The notes under the pieces were generated by a model. It saw only the letters and a program-made list of their open reading frames with translations, did not search any database and was not told the DNA's origin. Shown here piece by piece: positions 40,209 to 50,470 of a stretch of DNA of 64,000 nt. The position numbers and the translations under genes were made by a program. The stretch lies in the NCBI RefSeq assembly GCF_000518285.1, contig NZ_JADH01000002.1, positions 1 through 64,000 of the forward strand, read 5' to 3'. This DNA comes from Williamsoniiplasma lucivorax ATCC 49196. Lineage in GTDB: Bacteria; Bacillota_I; Bacilli_A; Mycoplasmatales; Mycoplasmataceae. Every line of letters starts with the position of its first letter. Positions within the stretch are counted from its first letter, which is position 1.

Positions 40209-40754
40209 TCTTTCGATGATTATTCCAATCGAAAATATATTGTACATTCCATAGTTTAACAAACTCTATAAAACTTGATGCAAATTGCTCTAGAGAATCA
40301 TAAACATTTCCAAAAAATAAGAAAAATTTATTTTTAACTCAGCCATTTAATGATTCTGTTGGAACATTGGGGCATTGTGTTTGAAACCGGCATTTAACAT
40401 TGAATTGTACTGGTCAATTTCTCTTTTATTAGCAAAAGCTGTTCATAGATCTGATGGCACAATCATTTTTTTGATTGTTATTTTCAGCATATTTTTGCAT
40501 TTGTAAACCAATTGTGGACCAGAGTTTAAATTATATTTTCAAACTAATTCTTTTGAACTAATTCAACTAAGATATTCTTCAACAACTTCGATTTTTGAAT
40601 CTTCACGATAGTGTTTATCTTTCATGTTTTTTTCTTTCTTGCGAAAGAATCATTATTGTTCTAAAAGTAAACTTACGTTATCTTATGCTTCTAGTAAAGA
40701 TGTAATATCTTCTGGTATTTTTCCATCTAATAATTTGGAATTAAATTTAATCAT
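40189..40754 (-). pseudogene. Dead IS3-type transposase (OrfA start fused to OrfB end)
   Basis: Reading from ATG at 40754: MIKFNSKLLDGKIPEDITSLL, in-frame TAA, DNVSLLLEQ, in-frame TAA, then KEKNMKDKHYREDSKIEVVEE with a helix-turn-helix (WISSKELVWKYNLNS). After a frameshift, an internal deletion joins it to a DDE-domain C-terminus: CPNVPTESLNGWVKNKFF ... LWNVQYIFDWNNHRKN, stop at 40191-40189. The PTESLNG...K segment is typical of IS3-family OrfB around the last catalytic Glu. Most of the catalytic domain is gone, so the element is inactive. It fills the 633-nt gap between ffh and the next gene. Confidence 0.7.
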
Positions 40755-41337
40755 TCTGTAAATCCTCATCATTAAAAATTTTTAAAATATTTTTTTTAAA
40801 ATGTTCTAATGAGCCATTATTGTCAATGATATTTGTTGCTATTTTTTTCACTTCCAAAACTCCTTTAGAGATCTTGAATGCATCTTTATTTTTAGTTTGT
40901 TCTAAAACATTTTCTATTGTAATATTTGAATTTATTGTTTTAATTTTTTCAAATTCTCTTTGTGCTCTTTTGTTGATATCAGCATCAATATAAATAATTT
41001 TAGTATTAAATCTAGAATCATGTAAAAAAGATGTAGCTAAATTTGCCCTATATAAGGATTCTAATGAAATAGACTCACATTTGTTAGCTAGCATAAAATC
41101 ATAAATATAATTACGAAATTTTAAGCACATCTCACTTTCATTAGAATACATATATTTTATTGCGTCTTCCATTTCAATTTTATTTGTAATAGAGATACCT
41201 TCTAATTGAGCAATCATTTTTTCAAAATAAATTATTTTTAATCTAAAAATACCATTTTTTGTAGCTCATTCACCGGCTTGAGATTTCCCACATTCACTTA
41301 ATCCAGATAAAAAAAATATTTTTTTCTTTTTTTGCAT
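40747..41337 (-). CDS. P-loop kinase-like protein of unknown substrate
   Basis: A 196-aa protein starting MQKKKKIFFLSGLSECGKSQ. The Walker A motif GLSECGKS (residues 12-19) and the later IIYIDADINKRAQREF (a kinase-type strand and Arg-rich lid region) suggest a nucleotide or small-molecule kinase of the dephospho-CoA / thymidylate kinase-like P-loop group. It has no DRT or classic NMP motif, so the substrate is unknown. One TGA Trp occurs in GEWATKNG. A GAGATAAAA RBS is weak. It sits beside the dead transposase and hpt on the minus strand, in a region that breaks ffh-rpsP synteny, so it may be acquired. Confidence 0.7.
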
Positions 41338-41488
41338 TTTTATCTCTTTTCTTGTTTTTCAACATTATAAAGTCTTATTAAGACATTTATATTTTACAAC
41401 AACGAAATTTTATTATTAATTAACAAATAACAATAATAAAATAAATTAGTAGATCAAGTATTAGATCTTATAATAAGATAAAAAAACT

Positions 41489-41535
41489 TTAAAACAAAAA
41501 ATGAGTTTTTATCGAACCCATTTTTTGTTTTAAAT
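41489..41535 (-). terminator. Terminator of hpt
   Basis: TTAAAACAAAAAATG...CATTTTTTGTTTTAA hairpin just after the hpt stop (minus strand). Confidence 0.7.
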
Positions 41536-41545
41536 GTTTTTAGTA

Positions 41546-42076
41546 TTAATCTTCAACTGTATAAATTTGATCTAATTGACGGTAATTATCATCGAATTCT
41601 AATCCATAACCAACAATAAATTTATTTGGTACATTAAATAAAGATTGGTATGGATATTGGAAATCGGGATGAGTTCCTTCTTTGTCTAATAAAGTAATTA
41701 AACTTAAGCTTTTTGGTTTTAAACTTAAGAGATAATCATAAATTGCTGTTAATGTTAAACCTGAATCAATAATATCTTCAATCACAATTACATCGTGATC
41801 GGTCACGATTGGTTTGTTAACTTTTTTATAAAAAGTGATTTCTCTTGTTGATTGTTGGCCAACATAACTCGCAGCACAAATGGCATCAACTCTAATTCTC
41901 ATATCCAATTGTTTTAGAAGGTCTGCGTAAAATAGCACTCCTCCATTCATAATTACAAGCACACTTAGTTCTTTATCTTTGTACTGAGCATTCAATTGGT
42001 CAGCCAAAGCTTTAATTCTTGCTTGAATTTCTTCTTTGGTTAATAGAATTTTTAAGTTGTGTCTAAATTTCATCAT
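41546..42076 (-). CDS. hpt: Hypoxanthine phosphoribosyltransferase
   Basis: Salvages hypoxanthine and guanine to IMP and GMP with PRPP. The 176-aa product has the PRPP-binding motif VIVIEDIIDSGLTLTAIYDYL, the family motif VLVIMNGGVLFYADLL near the N-terminus, and the C-terminal FIVGYGLEFDDNYRQLDQIY, in which GLDxxxxxR is the base-contact region. Two adjacent start codons (ATGATG) follow GAGGAAAAC. IMP made here can feed guaB-guaA in the same window. Divergent from rlmH. Confidence 0.95.
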   Translation of the reverse strand: MMKFRHNLKILLTKEEIQARIKALADQLNAQYKDKELSVLVIMNGGVLFYADLLKQLDMRIRVDAICAASYVGQQSTREITFYKKVNKPIVTDHDVIVIEDIIDSGLTLTAIYDYLLSLKPKSLSLITLLDKEGTHPDFQYPYQSLFNVPNKFIVGYGLEFDDNYRQLDQIYTVED

Positions 42077-42167
42077 TTTTTTGTTTTCCTCGCTATACTT
42101 AGGTTATTGTAAACTATAAATTTAAAAGTGAGTTAATTTTGCTTATAATTTTAAAAAGAGGTTTTTA

Positions 42168-42635
42168 ATGAATATCAATATAATATGTTTTGGCAAAATG
42201 GATGATAAAAATAGCTTAGCTTTATTGCTTAATTATCAAAACAAAATTAAATTTTATAGCAAATTAAATTTTGTCGAATTGAAAGAAGAAATTAATCTTG
42301 ATCTCAAATCAGCACAAGTTAAAAATGAAAAATTACTCGAAGAAAAGTTAAACAATTTTAAAAATACGACAATCATTTTAGCGGACATTCAAGGGGTTGA
42401 CGTCACTAGTGAACAGTTGGCAAAAATGATTGAAACTAATAAAGATTTCCAAGGAGCAAATTTAACTTTTATTATTGGACCAAGTGATGGTTTTAGTGAT
42501 GAATTTAAAAATAAATATCCTCATAAAATTAGTTTTGGCAAGATTACTTTACCCCACCAACTTTTTCGAATTATTTTATTAGAACAAATCTTTCGAAGTT
42601 TCAAAATTATCAATCATGAAAAATATCATAAATAA
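42168..42635 (+). CDS. rlmH: 23S rRNA (pseudouridine-1915 N3)-methyltransferase RlmH
   Basis: SPOUT methyltransferase acting on helix 69 of assembled 70S ribosomes. The 155-aa product has the family end pattern FIIGPSDGFSDEFKN, KISFGKITLPHQLFRIILLEQIFRSF and KIINHEKYHK, with the terminal YH box. Length is exactly typical. AAAGAGG precedes the ATG. A hairpin terminator follows before rpsP. Confidence 0.95.
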   Translation: MNINIICFGKMDDKNSLALLLNYQNKIKFYSKLNFVELKEEINLDLKSAQVKNEKLLEEKLNNFKNTTIILADIQGVDVTSEQLAKMIETNKDFQGANLTFIIGPSDGFSDEFKNKYPHKISFGKITLPHQLFRIILLEQIFRSFKIINHEKYHK

Positions 42636-42637
42636 TG

Positions 42638-42676
42638 AAGTGTTAAGTAAAAAACCTTTACACTTCTATTTTTTTT
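42638..42676 (+). terminator. Rho-independent terminator
   Basis: AAGTGTTAAGTAAAAAACCTTTACACTT-type hairpin (AAGTGT/ACACTT core) with a run of T after rlmH. Confidence 0.6.
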
Positions 42677-42724
42677 ATGTATACTTAACAAGTATTTAAT
42701 TACAAGAAGAAGAGGAGGACAATA

Positions 42725-43066
42725 ATGGTTAAATTAAGATTAAAAAGAATCGGGAAAAAACGTGCACCATTCTACAGAATAGTAGCAGCTGATGCTCGTG
42801 TTAACCGTAACGGCCAATACATTGAACTAGTTGGAACATTTGATCCATTAAAAGATGAAGTTAAAATTAATGATGAATTAGTTTTAAAATGATTAAAAAA
42901 TGGAGCTCAACCAACTGATACTGTGCGTGACTTGTTTAGTAAACAAGGAATCATGAAAGCTTATCATGAAGAAAGAGTTGCTCTTGCTAAAACAAATAAA
43001 GATAGCAAACCAGCCCAAGCTGCACCAAAAAAAGCTGCACCCAAAAAAGCTGCAGCTAAAAAATAA
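42725..43066 (+). CDS. rpsP: 30S ribosomal protein S16
   Basis: Early-assembling 30S protein. The 113-aa product starts [20 protein letters not shown] and has [20 protein letters not shown]; the C-terminus is extended by an Ala/Lys-rich repeat tail ([15 protein letters not shown]). GAGGAGG precedes the ATG. First gene of the rpsP-rimM-trmD-rplS operon. Confidence 0.97.
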
Positions 43067-43075
43067 CGAGGAATT

Positions 43076-43567
43076 ATGCAAGAAAAGTTAATGCGAATTG
43101 GTGAGGTTGTGAATACTGTTGGGATTAAGGGAATGGTGAAAGTTCTCCTTGATTCTAATTTAGAGGTTAATGACTTAGCTAATTTGAAATTATGCTTTTA
43201 TCAAACAAGTGCAAAAAGTTTTATCCCATTGCAAATTAAAACCTTGGAATTAAAAAAGAATACTTTATTAATAGCTTTTCATGATTTGAATCATATTAAT
43301 GATGTTCAAAAATTCAAAAACTTAATTTTATATGTTCCTTTAGCTAATCAAGCATTTAGTTTGATGCCAATCTGAACTGAATATAAAATTACCTCTGAAC
43401 TTGGGGAGGGGAAGATTATTGATTGAATGAACAATTCAATCCAAAATTTAATTAAAATCCAAATCCAAGATCACCAGTTTTGAGTTCCAATGGTGGATGA
43501 ATATGTTGTTTGCCAAAATGATGAAACTAAAATCATTCAATTAAAAAACATTAAGGGGTTGATGTAA
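43076..43567 (+). CDS. rimM: 16S rRNA processing protein RimM
   Basis: Maturation factor that binds S19 in the 30S head. The 163-aa product has an N-terminal beta-barrel ([20 protein letters not shown]) and a C-terminal PRC-barrel-like domain ([28 protein letters not shown]). It is short and diverged relative to Bacillus RimM but placed between rpsP and trmD as expected. CGAGG precedes the ATG, and the stop overlaps trmD by one base. Confidence 0.9.
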
Positions 43568-44289
43568 TGAAATATTCAATTATTACATTGTTTCCAAAAA
43601 CAATTCAAGCTTATATCGAAGAATCAATTATTAAAAAAGCTTTAGAGCGCAACTTAATTGCAGTGGAAATTATTGATTTAAGAGATTATACAACCTTAGC
43701 ACACAATCAAGTTGATGATTATCAATTTGGCGGTGGCAAAGGGATGGTTTTAATGGTCGAACCAATTGTTCGTGCTATTGAAGCTGTGAAAACTAAAAAT
43801 TCGTGAGTTGTTTTGACAACTCCCCAAGGTCAAACTTGGCAACAAACTTTGGCTAAACAATTTGCCAAACAATATGAACACTTAATTATTATTTGTGGTC
43901 ATTATGAAGGGTTTGATGAACGAGTTTTAGAATATGTTGATCAAGAAGTTTCCATTGGTGATTATGTTTTAACAGGAGGAGAAATTGCAGCATTAGTGAT
44001 AGTTGATAGTATCACACGTTCAATTCCTCATGTGATTAAAGAAGAATCATTTGCCCAAGATAGTTTTGAAAACAACCTTTTAGATTATCCGGTTTATACT
44101 AAACCTGTCGAATTTAGAGGAAGTAAAGTTCCTGATGTCCTATTAAGTGGACATCATGCCAACATTCAAAAGTTTAAAGATGAACAACAAGTCATTAACA
44201 CTTGGAAAAAAAGACCAGATTTAATTGATGAAAAGCAATTAAATCAATATCAAAAAGAAATATTAAATAAACTAAAGAAAGGAGAATAG
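43567..44289 (+). CDS. trmD: tRNA (guanine-37 N1)-methyltransferase
   Basis: Methylates G37 of tRNAs with CNN anticodons using SAM; trefoil-knot SPOUT enzyme. The 240-aa product has [57 protein letters not shown] and the C-terminal [15 protein letters not shown] precedes the ATG inside the end of rimM. Length is normal. Confidence 0.97.
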
Positions 44290-44291
44290 TT

Positions 44292-44708
44292 ATGAGTACA
44301 AAACAAACAAAAGTAACTAAATCAAAATATGATGTTGTTAATAACCAATTAAGAACAGACTTACCAGACTTTAACTCAGGAGACACAATTTGTGTTGATG
44401 TAAAAATTAAAGAAGGGGAAAAATTCCGTATTCAATCATTTGAAGGATTGGTAATTAAAACTCAAGGATCAGGAATTTCATTTTCAGCAGTTGTGCGTAA
44501 AATGAGTAACGGAATTTTTGTTGAACGTACATTCCCATTACACTCACCAATTATTGATAAAGTAACCATTATCAAAAAAGGACGTGTGCGTCGTTCAAGA
44601 ATTTACTACATCCGTAACCTATCTGGAAAAGCTGCGCGTATTAAGGAAATTTTACCAACTTCAGCAAAAGTTAAAAAAGTTGAAAAACCAACTAAGAACA
44701 AAAAATAA
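44292..44708 (+). CDS. rplS: 50S ribosomal protein L19
   Basis: Located at the 30S-50S interface. The 138-aa product has [51 protein letters not shown] and [20 protein letters not shown]. Compared with usual L19 it has about 15 extra residues at the N-terminus and a Lys-rich tail. GAAAGGAG lies before the ATG, 2 nt after trmD. A terminator follows. Confidence 0.97.
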   Translation: MSTKQTKVTKSKYDVVNNQLRTDLPDFNSGDTICVDVKIKEGEKFRIQSFEGLVIKTQGSGISFSAVVRKMSNGIFVERTFPLHSPIIDKVTIIKKGRVRRSRIYYIRNLSGKAARIKEILPTSAKVKKVEKPTKNKK

Positions 44709-44727
44709 TTTAATTTATCAAACATTG

Positions 44728-44755
44728 AGCATCACTAAGCAGTGATGCTTTTTGT
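44728..44755 (+). terminator. Rho-independent terminator
   Basis: AGCATCACT-aagc-AGTGATGCTTTTTG hairpin after rplS. Confidence 0.85.
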
Positions 44756-44877
44756 ATGCTAGAAAAGCTACCTGGTCTTTTTGCATTTTTTCTTTTTTAT
44801 CATTAAATTGGTTTTTTGATCAAAAATGATTAAAAAACCACTAAAATAAAGATAGAGAAAACATTAAGAAGGAAAAA

Positions 44878-45168
44878 ATGAAAAAAATGTTAATCCTATT
44901 AAGTGGTTTTACAATCACGATGATGACGGCATCAACTGTTGTTGCTTGTAATCAACCTTCTAAAATGAGTGCTCTCAATGAACAGATTAAAGAAGCTGAA
45001 AAACTTTTAGCAATTAATAGCGGAAAATCTGAATCAGCAAAAACAAATTTTCAAAACGAAATTAATAAAGCTAAAAAAATTAGTGAGAAAAAAGATGCTA
45101 CTGACCAAGAAATTGAAGATGCTAAAATTGCATTAGGGGTAGCCAGATTGACTTTTGAAAATGCTTAA
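44878..45168 (+). CDS. Small lipoprotein (first of a tandem pair)
   Basis: A 96-aa predicted lipoprotein: signal MKKMLILLSGFTITMMTAST then VVAC lipobox with Cys24, followed by a short acidic/basic helical segment (EQIKEAEKLLAINSGKSESA) that resembles one three-helix repeat of FIVAR-type bundles. AAGAAGG precedes the ATG. The next gene encodes a similar protein, so the two are probably duplicates. Surface location is predicted; function unknown. Confidence 0.8.
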   Translation: MKKMLILLSGFTITMMTASTVVACNQPSKMSALNEQIKEAEKLLAINSGKSESAKTNFQNEINKAKKISEKKDATDQEIEDAKIALGVARLTFENA

Positions 45169-45268
45169 AGTGAATTAGAAGTGTTTATTCAATAAAGTAT
45201 TAGATGACCAACAGCATAAACTTTAAAATTGTTCGATGATTAAAAAATAATCAGAAAGAAGACAAAAT

Positions 45269-45586
45269 ATGAAAAAATTTTTAACTATCTTAGGTGGGGT
45301 TGGTTTAATGGCAACAACAGCAACATCTGTTGTTGCCTGCAACAAAAATTCTGCATTAAATGATTTAAAAAATGAAATGAAAAAAGCAGAACAATTATTA
45401 AAAGAACAACCAAATAAACCACAAGAATTGCGTGCTGCATTGGCATTGGCGGTTGCTATGGGTCAAGTGATTTTGGAAACAAAAAATGTTAGTGATGAAG
45501 TTATTGAAAAGACTATCACAACAATCAAATTAGCTATGGAAGTTTTAAAAATAACACCTGATGAAAGCGTTACCCCTCAAACTTAA
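45269..45586 (+). CDS. Small lipoprotein (second of a tandem pair)
   Basis: A 105-aa predicted lipoprotein with signal MKKFLTILGGVGLMATTATS and VVAC lipobox (Cys24), followed by SALNDLKNEMKKAEQLLKEQ, which parallels the SALNEQIKEAEKLL of the preceding lipoprotein. Beyond this shared start the C-terminal half differs. AGAAAGAAG precedes the ATG. Only one short helical bundle remains, so these may be cut-down versions of larger surface proteins. Confidence 0.8.
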   Translation: MKKFLTILGGVGLMATTATSVVACNKNSALNDLKNEMKKAEQLLKEQPNKPQELRAALALAVAMGQVILETKNVSDEVIEKTITTIKLAMEVLKITPDESVTPQT

Positions 45587-45792
45587 AAGAAATTAAGTGT
45601 TGCTTGATTTTTCAACCAAAGCGATTACCTTATTTTAATCCCCTCCTTTTTTAGTAGGAATTTTTGAATTTAATTAAGGATAAAACTGATGATTTCAAGT
45701 TGAAAAAGGCATAGCATTTAGCAGACTCAATAACAAAAGGTGCTTCTTTTGTATAAAAATTGTTATAATTAATATTATTTAAAAAGGATATT

Positions 45793-46716
45793 ATGAGTGC
45801 AGAATTTAATTGATTCCCCGGACATATGAATAAAGCTTTGAAAGATATTGAAGCAAAAATTCCTGTTGTTGATTTAGTGATTGAAGTGGTTGATGCTCGT
45901 GCTCCATTTTCATCACAAAATTTAACTTTTCGCAAATTATTAGAAAACAAACCAGTGTTATACGTTATTTCTAAAGCGGATGTCGCTGATCCTAAGGTTA
46001 CCAAACAATGAATTAACTATTTTAGTAAAGAAGGGCGCTTAACCCATATTTTAGATTACAAAAATAAGAATATTGTTAAAATTTTAATTGAATTAATTAA
46101 TGTGGCTACTGCTGAAAAACAAGCTAAAGATAAAAGAAAAGGTTTAGTCAATTCATTGATTAATGTTTTAGTGATTGGGATTCCTAATGTTGGTAAATCA
46201 ACATTTATTAATAAAATCATTCGTGACAAATCAGTTAAAGTGGGAAACAAACCAGGTGTGACACGCGGCATTCAAACTTTACACTTAAATCAAAATATTA
46301 CTTTAATGGATACAGCTGGGGTGCTACCTTCACGTTTGAACAATGAACTTGTGGCTGCGCATTTATGCGCGATTAATTCTATTAAAGAAGGGGTCTTTCC
46401 TTTAGAACGAGTGGCTGGTTTATTAATGAAAAATATTTATGACCATCATTATCAAGTGATTCAAGAGTTTTATAAAATTAAAGCAGATATTAAACCACCA
46501 GTTTCTTTTGAAAAAATCTATTTGATTTTTGAACAAATTGCTAAAGCTAAAAAATGATTATTAAGAACTGATTTACTTGATATTGAACGCGCTATGGTCA
46601 ATTTTTTAGCCGATTTGGCTAATGGTAAATTAAATCTCTCATTAGAAACTCCTGAAGATCTCGAAGAACTTACCTTAAATCCTTCTAGTCATGAAAGTGC
46701 GAAAAATGAAAAGTAG
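45793..46716 (+). CDS. rbgA: Ribosome biogenesis GTPase RbgA
   Basis: Circularly permuted GTPase (YlqF) needed late in 50S assembly. The 307-aa product starts MSAEFNWFPGHMNKALKDIE, has the G4 motif as SKADVADP and the G1 motif GIPNVGKST followed by G3 DTAGVL, in the permuted order G4-G5-G1-G2-G3. AAAGG precedes the ATG; a TATAAT lies at about 45766. It overlaps rnhB by 26 nt, the conserved rbgA-rnhB pair. Confidence 0.95.
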
Positions 46717-47314
46717 AATTTTATTTGACCAGCAAATTCGTCAAGATTATCAAGTTGAAATCATTTCAGGAAGTGATGAAGCTGGAAGAGGGGCGATGGC
46801 TGGACCAATTGTGGTGGCTAGTGTTATTTTGCCCCTGGATTATGAAAATGGCGAAATTAAAGATTCTAAACAGCTTAGCGCATTAAAACGCAAGCAACTT
46901 TTTGAAGAAATTCAAAAAGTTGCTTTGAGTTTTGCTATTGAAATTATCCCAGCAAACCAAGTTGATGAATTAAATCCGAAACAAGCGAGTGTTGTCGGGA
47001 TGATTAATTCAATTCAAAAATTGCAAATCACTCCCGAATTAAGTTTAATTGATGGTGAAAAAATTAAGCATCCGACAATTAATGCTTTACAACTGATTAA
47101 GGGTGATAATTTAAGTCAAAATATTGCTGCAGCTTCAATTTTAGCGAAAGTGACTCGCGATTTAATCATGCAAGAACTCGATCAAAAGCATCCCGGATAT
47201 GCATGGAGTCAGAACAAAGGTTATGTGACAAAAAGACATCAAGAATGCTTAAAAAGTCTTGGAATTAGCCCAGAACACCGAAAAACATACTCTCCAGTGA
47301 AGAAATTTTTATAA
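46691..47314 (+). CDS. rnhB: Ribonuclease HII
   Basis: Removes ribonucleotides from DNA and RNA primers. The 207-aa product has the catalytic start SGSDEAGRGAMAGPIVVASV, KDSKQLSALKR, AAASILAKVTRD and YVTKRHQECLKSLGISPEHR, with the conserved Asp and Glu residues. Start is ATG 46691 or, 15 nt later, 46706; neither has a strong RBS and both overlap rbgA, so translation is coupled. Confidence 0.95.
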   Translation: MKVRKMKSRILFDQQIRQDYQVEIISGSDEAGRGAMAGPIVVASVILPLDYENGEIKDSKQLSALKRKQLFEEIQKVALSFAIEIIPANQVDELNPKQASVVGMINSIQKLQITPELSLIDGEKIKHPTINALQLIKGDNLSQNIAAASILAKVTRDLIMQELDQKHPGYAWSQNKGYVTKRHQECLKSLGISPEHRKTYSPVKKFL

Positions 47315-47385
47315 ATTTTGCAAAAAATGAAAAATTTCACAACTTTTTTTCTAATCTATAGTGGGTAGCACCCAAGGAGAAAAAA

Positions 47386-47688
47386 ATGAATAATGTAAAT
47401 ATTATCGGACAAATTGAAGGAGATGCACAAATTGCATACACTTCACCAGACGGTACTCGCAAACTATATAAATTTGTTTTAAAAGTACCAAGACCATTCA
47501 AAAAGAATGATAGTGTGATTGAAGACTTAATCAATATTAAGTGTTGATCATCAAAAGTTGAAGATGAAGATAATCTTCATGACCAAGCTTATGTGGGAGT
47601 AGAAGGGCGTATTCAATCATTTGGCAATGATGAATATAAAACTCCCGTCAATGAAGTAATTGCTTTAAAGATTTTGTATTTAGAATAA
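47386..47688 (+). CDS. Small single-stranded DNA-binding (OB-fold) protein
   Basis: A 100-aa protein starting MNNVNIIGQIEGDAQIAYTS, with a five-strand OB-fold pattern as in SSB/PriB (VNIIGQIEGD..., FVLKVPRPF, NIKCWSSKVED, AYVGVEGRIQSF). It lacks the acidic C-terminal tail of the main SSB, so it may be a second, competence- or repair-linked SSB-like protein. AAGGAG precedes the ATG. Its stop overlaps the dprA start by one base, which supports a role in DNA processing. Confidence 0.8.
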
Positions 47689-48455
47689 TGGATAAAGTTT
47701 TATTATACTTCTCATTAAAATACCAAGGTAATTGAGAAAAAATTTATGAAGCATTGGAACGCAAAGAAAAAATTCCCAATGCCGATTTAGAAAATGTTGA
47801 AAGTAGGATTGAGTGTAGTTATCTCACAATTATTAATACACTCTATCCAAGTAATTTAAAACATACCCATAAACCACCCTTCTTGTTATATACATATGGG
47901 AACGTGTCTTTATTACAAAACCACTACCAAATTATTGGGGTTAGTGGCGATCAAAATTTTGATGAATATGGTTCTAAAAATACCAAAGATTTAATTAAAG
48001 ATTTGACCAATGAAAAAAGAACCATTTTAACTGGTAGTGCAAGTGGCATTGAACACGAAGTTGTGAAAATGGTTTTAGAAAATAAAGCTAAATTAATTAT
48101 TGTGGCTGAAGAAGGGATTAAAAACTTCTTAACCACCCATCAAGAATTAATCAAAGCATTAGAACAAAATACTGATTTGTTGATTATTTCTGAAACTTAT
48201 GAAAATGATCAGTTAGATCATTTAACTAATGAACACGCTTCACGTTTAAAGGTTGGTTTAATGAAAGTGTTAGTTTATATTCAAATTTCCACATTGGATA
48301 AAAATTATCAAATGAGTGAATATGCTTTAAACGAAGGCAAAGATATTTTTGTGGTTCCTGAACCAGTTAAATCAAGATTTAAAGGAAATAATATGCTTAT
48401 TCGTCAAGGGGCTAAAATCGTCGAAAGTGGTAAAGATATCTTAAATGAAATTTAG
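47688..48455 (+). CDS. dprA: DNA processing protein DprA/Smf
   Basis: DprA binds single-stranded DNA and loads RecA. The 255-aa product has the N-terminal segment, YTYGNVSLLQNHYQIIGVSG as the Rossmann-fold entry, ILTGSASGIEHEVVKMVL in place of the usual SGLARGID motif, IVAEEGI, SEYALNEGKDIFVVPEPVKS and GNNMLIRQGAKIV. It is diverged in the phosphate-binding loops, as in other Mollicutes. It is coupled to the SSB-like gene upstream, and a terminator follows. Confidence 0.85.
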
Positions 48456-48464
48456 TTAATCAAC

Positions 48465-48492
48465 AAAAAAAGTGCAATGCCACTTTTTTTGT
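48465..48492 (+). terminator. Rho-independent terminator
   Basis: AAAAAAAGTG-caatgc-CACTTTTTTT hairpin. Confidence 0.85.
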
Positions 48493-48568
48493 TTTCAAAA
48501 TTTCATTTTTTTTCCTCACCATTTGAACCTTAAAAATGTTAAAATTAAATAATGAGTGAGGTAAAAAA

Positions 48569-50458
48569 ATGATAAAAAAAGCAAAAAAAATTGAAGATAA
48601 CATTTTCGAAATGCAAAAATCTCAAGAACAAATTGCTGCTGAAAAAGCTGAAGAATTAAGAGAACAAGAAGGTTCATTTCTTAAGATGACTGCTAAAGTT
48701 GTCATGCGTTATAAATTAAAATCTTGAATCGTTCTGATAACCGTTATCATTTCATCACTATCTGTTGCCCTAACCCCTTTAGTCACTCAAGAACTAATGA
48801 AAGTTGCTCAATTAGTGACTAGTCTTCAAGGTATATCTAATGCGACTGGTAGTTGAGGAATGACTTGAGAAGCATTAATTGGTTTACAAGTTGGTTTCAT
48901 TGTCACAAACATTGTTGCTAGTTTCTTTGCCCAATATATTTCTGGGATGCTAGGGAAACAAATGGAAGTGGATTTAAGGAATCAAGCTGTTGAAAAATTA
49001 ATTGAAGAAGATATGTCTTATTACTCTGATAAAAAAATTGGAGAAATTTTAACTAAAATTGTTTCTGACACACAAATTATTGGTGAACAAATTTCAATCA
49101 TCATTATTACTGCTTTAAATTCAATTTTAACTTTTGTAGTGGCTTTAGTTTCAATGTTTATTGTTGATTGATCATTAACTTTAGTTTCTTTAGCTTTGTT
49201 TGCGATTATGATTACTGCAATGGGATTAACCTTAGTCCCTTTAAGAAAAAAAATGACTAAAGTACGTCGAGAAGTAACTGAGTTAAATGGAGATGTTATT
49301 GACCGTATTAACACTATTAAATTAATTAAAGCGATGGGAACTGAAAGGTATGAATCAAAAAGAGTAGAAAAACTTCATGAAACATACTATCGTGATTTTA
49401 AAAATATGAACTACTTTTTAGCATTGTTGATTGCCTTTTTATTTGTTGGTGTTTCATCAGTCCAAGTAATTGTGACATTAGCTGCTGGATTTCTTTATCA
49501 ATCTAATCCTTTAAAATTAATTTCTTTAATTCCAACGTTTATTATTTCTGTCGGAATTTTAATTGGTCCAATTATGCAAATGATTCGAGTCATGATTGGA
49601 GTGGTGCAAGTTGCAACTGCTTCCAAACGTTTACATGCTATTTTAACTACTCCAGTTAGATTTAACAATCACTATAAAGATCAGGCAGGAATCAACATTG
49701 ATCATTTAGATGGGGATATTGTTTTTAAAAACTTAGAATTTAGATATCCAGAAAAACCAGAAAAAGTTATTTTACCTAAATTTAATTTCACCTTTAAAAA
49801 AGGTGAATCATATGCCTTTGTTGGTGAAACTGGTTCAGGAAAATCTTCAATTGCTAAATTGTTATTAAGATTTTATGACCCAAGTCAAGGTGCTGTTTTA
49901 ATTAACGGGAAAACTGATTTAAAAGATGTTAACTTATTTTCTTATTTAAAACATGTTGGTTATGTTGAACAAGAACCAGCAATTATTTTAGGAAATGTTT
50001 ATGACAACATTCGTTATGGAAGTTTTGAAGCCACTGATGAAGAAATTGTGAAAGCCGCTAAAAAAGCTAACTTACACAACTTAATTATCACTTGACCAGA
50101 AGGTTACAACACCACTCTTGGAGAACGAGGATTCATGCTGTCTGGTGGGCAAAAACAAAGATTAGTTATTGCAAGAATTTTCTTAAAAAATCCACAAGTT
50201 TTAATTTTAGATGAAGCAACTTCTGCTTTAGACAACATTGTTGAAAAGGAAATTCAAGCTGAATTAAATAAATTGATGAAAGGGCGTACATCATTTACAA
50301 TTGCGCACCGTTTATCAACAATTAAAAATGTCGATCACATTTTAGTTTTAGAACCAGGTAAAGGAATTGTTCAACAAGGAACTTATCAAGAATTGAAAAA
50401 AGTTGAAGGTCGATTCAAACGCTTGTATGAAGCTGGAAAATTAATAGAAAAACAATAG
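48569..50458 (+). CDS. ABC exporter half-transporter (first subunit)
   Basis: A 629-aa ABC-B-type protein: about 50 hydrophilic N-terminal residues, six membrane helices (to about residue 350) and a nucleotide-binding domain with GETGSGKSS (Walker A), the signature LSGGQKQR, Walker [13 protein letters not shown] and the H-loop [10 protein letters not shown]. Six-helix domain and NBD fused in one chain. The adjacent gene encodes a second full half-transporter 12 nt downstream, so they probably form a heterodimeric exporter like BmrCD/LmrCD. Substrate unknown (drug, lipid or peptide). GAGG precedes the ATG. Confidence 0.9.
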
Positions 50459-50470
50459 AAAGGGGTAATT

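Noticed and set aside
44800-44840. GGTTTTTTGATC...GATTAAAAAACC hairpin as a regulatory RNA
   Set aside because: It is AT-rich and close to the lipoprotein promoter; I see no further support for a distinct element.
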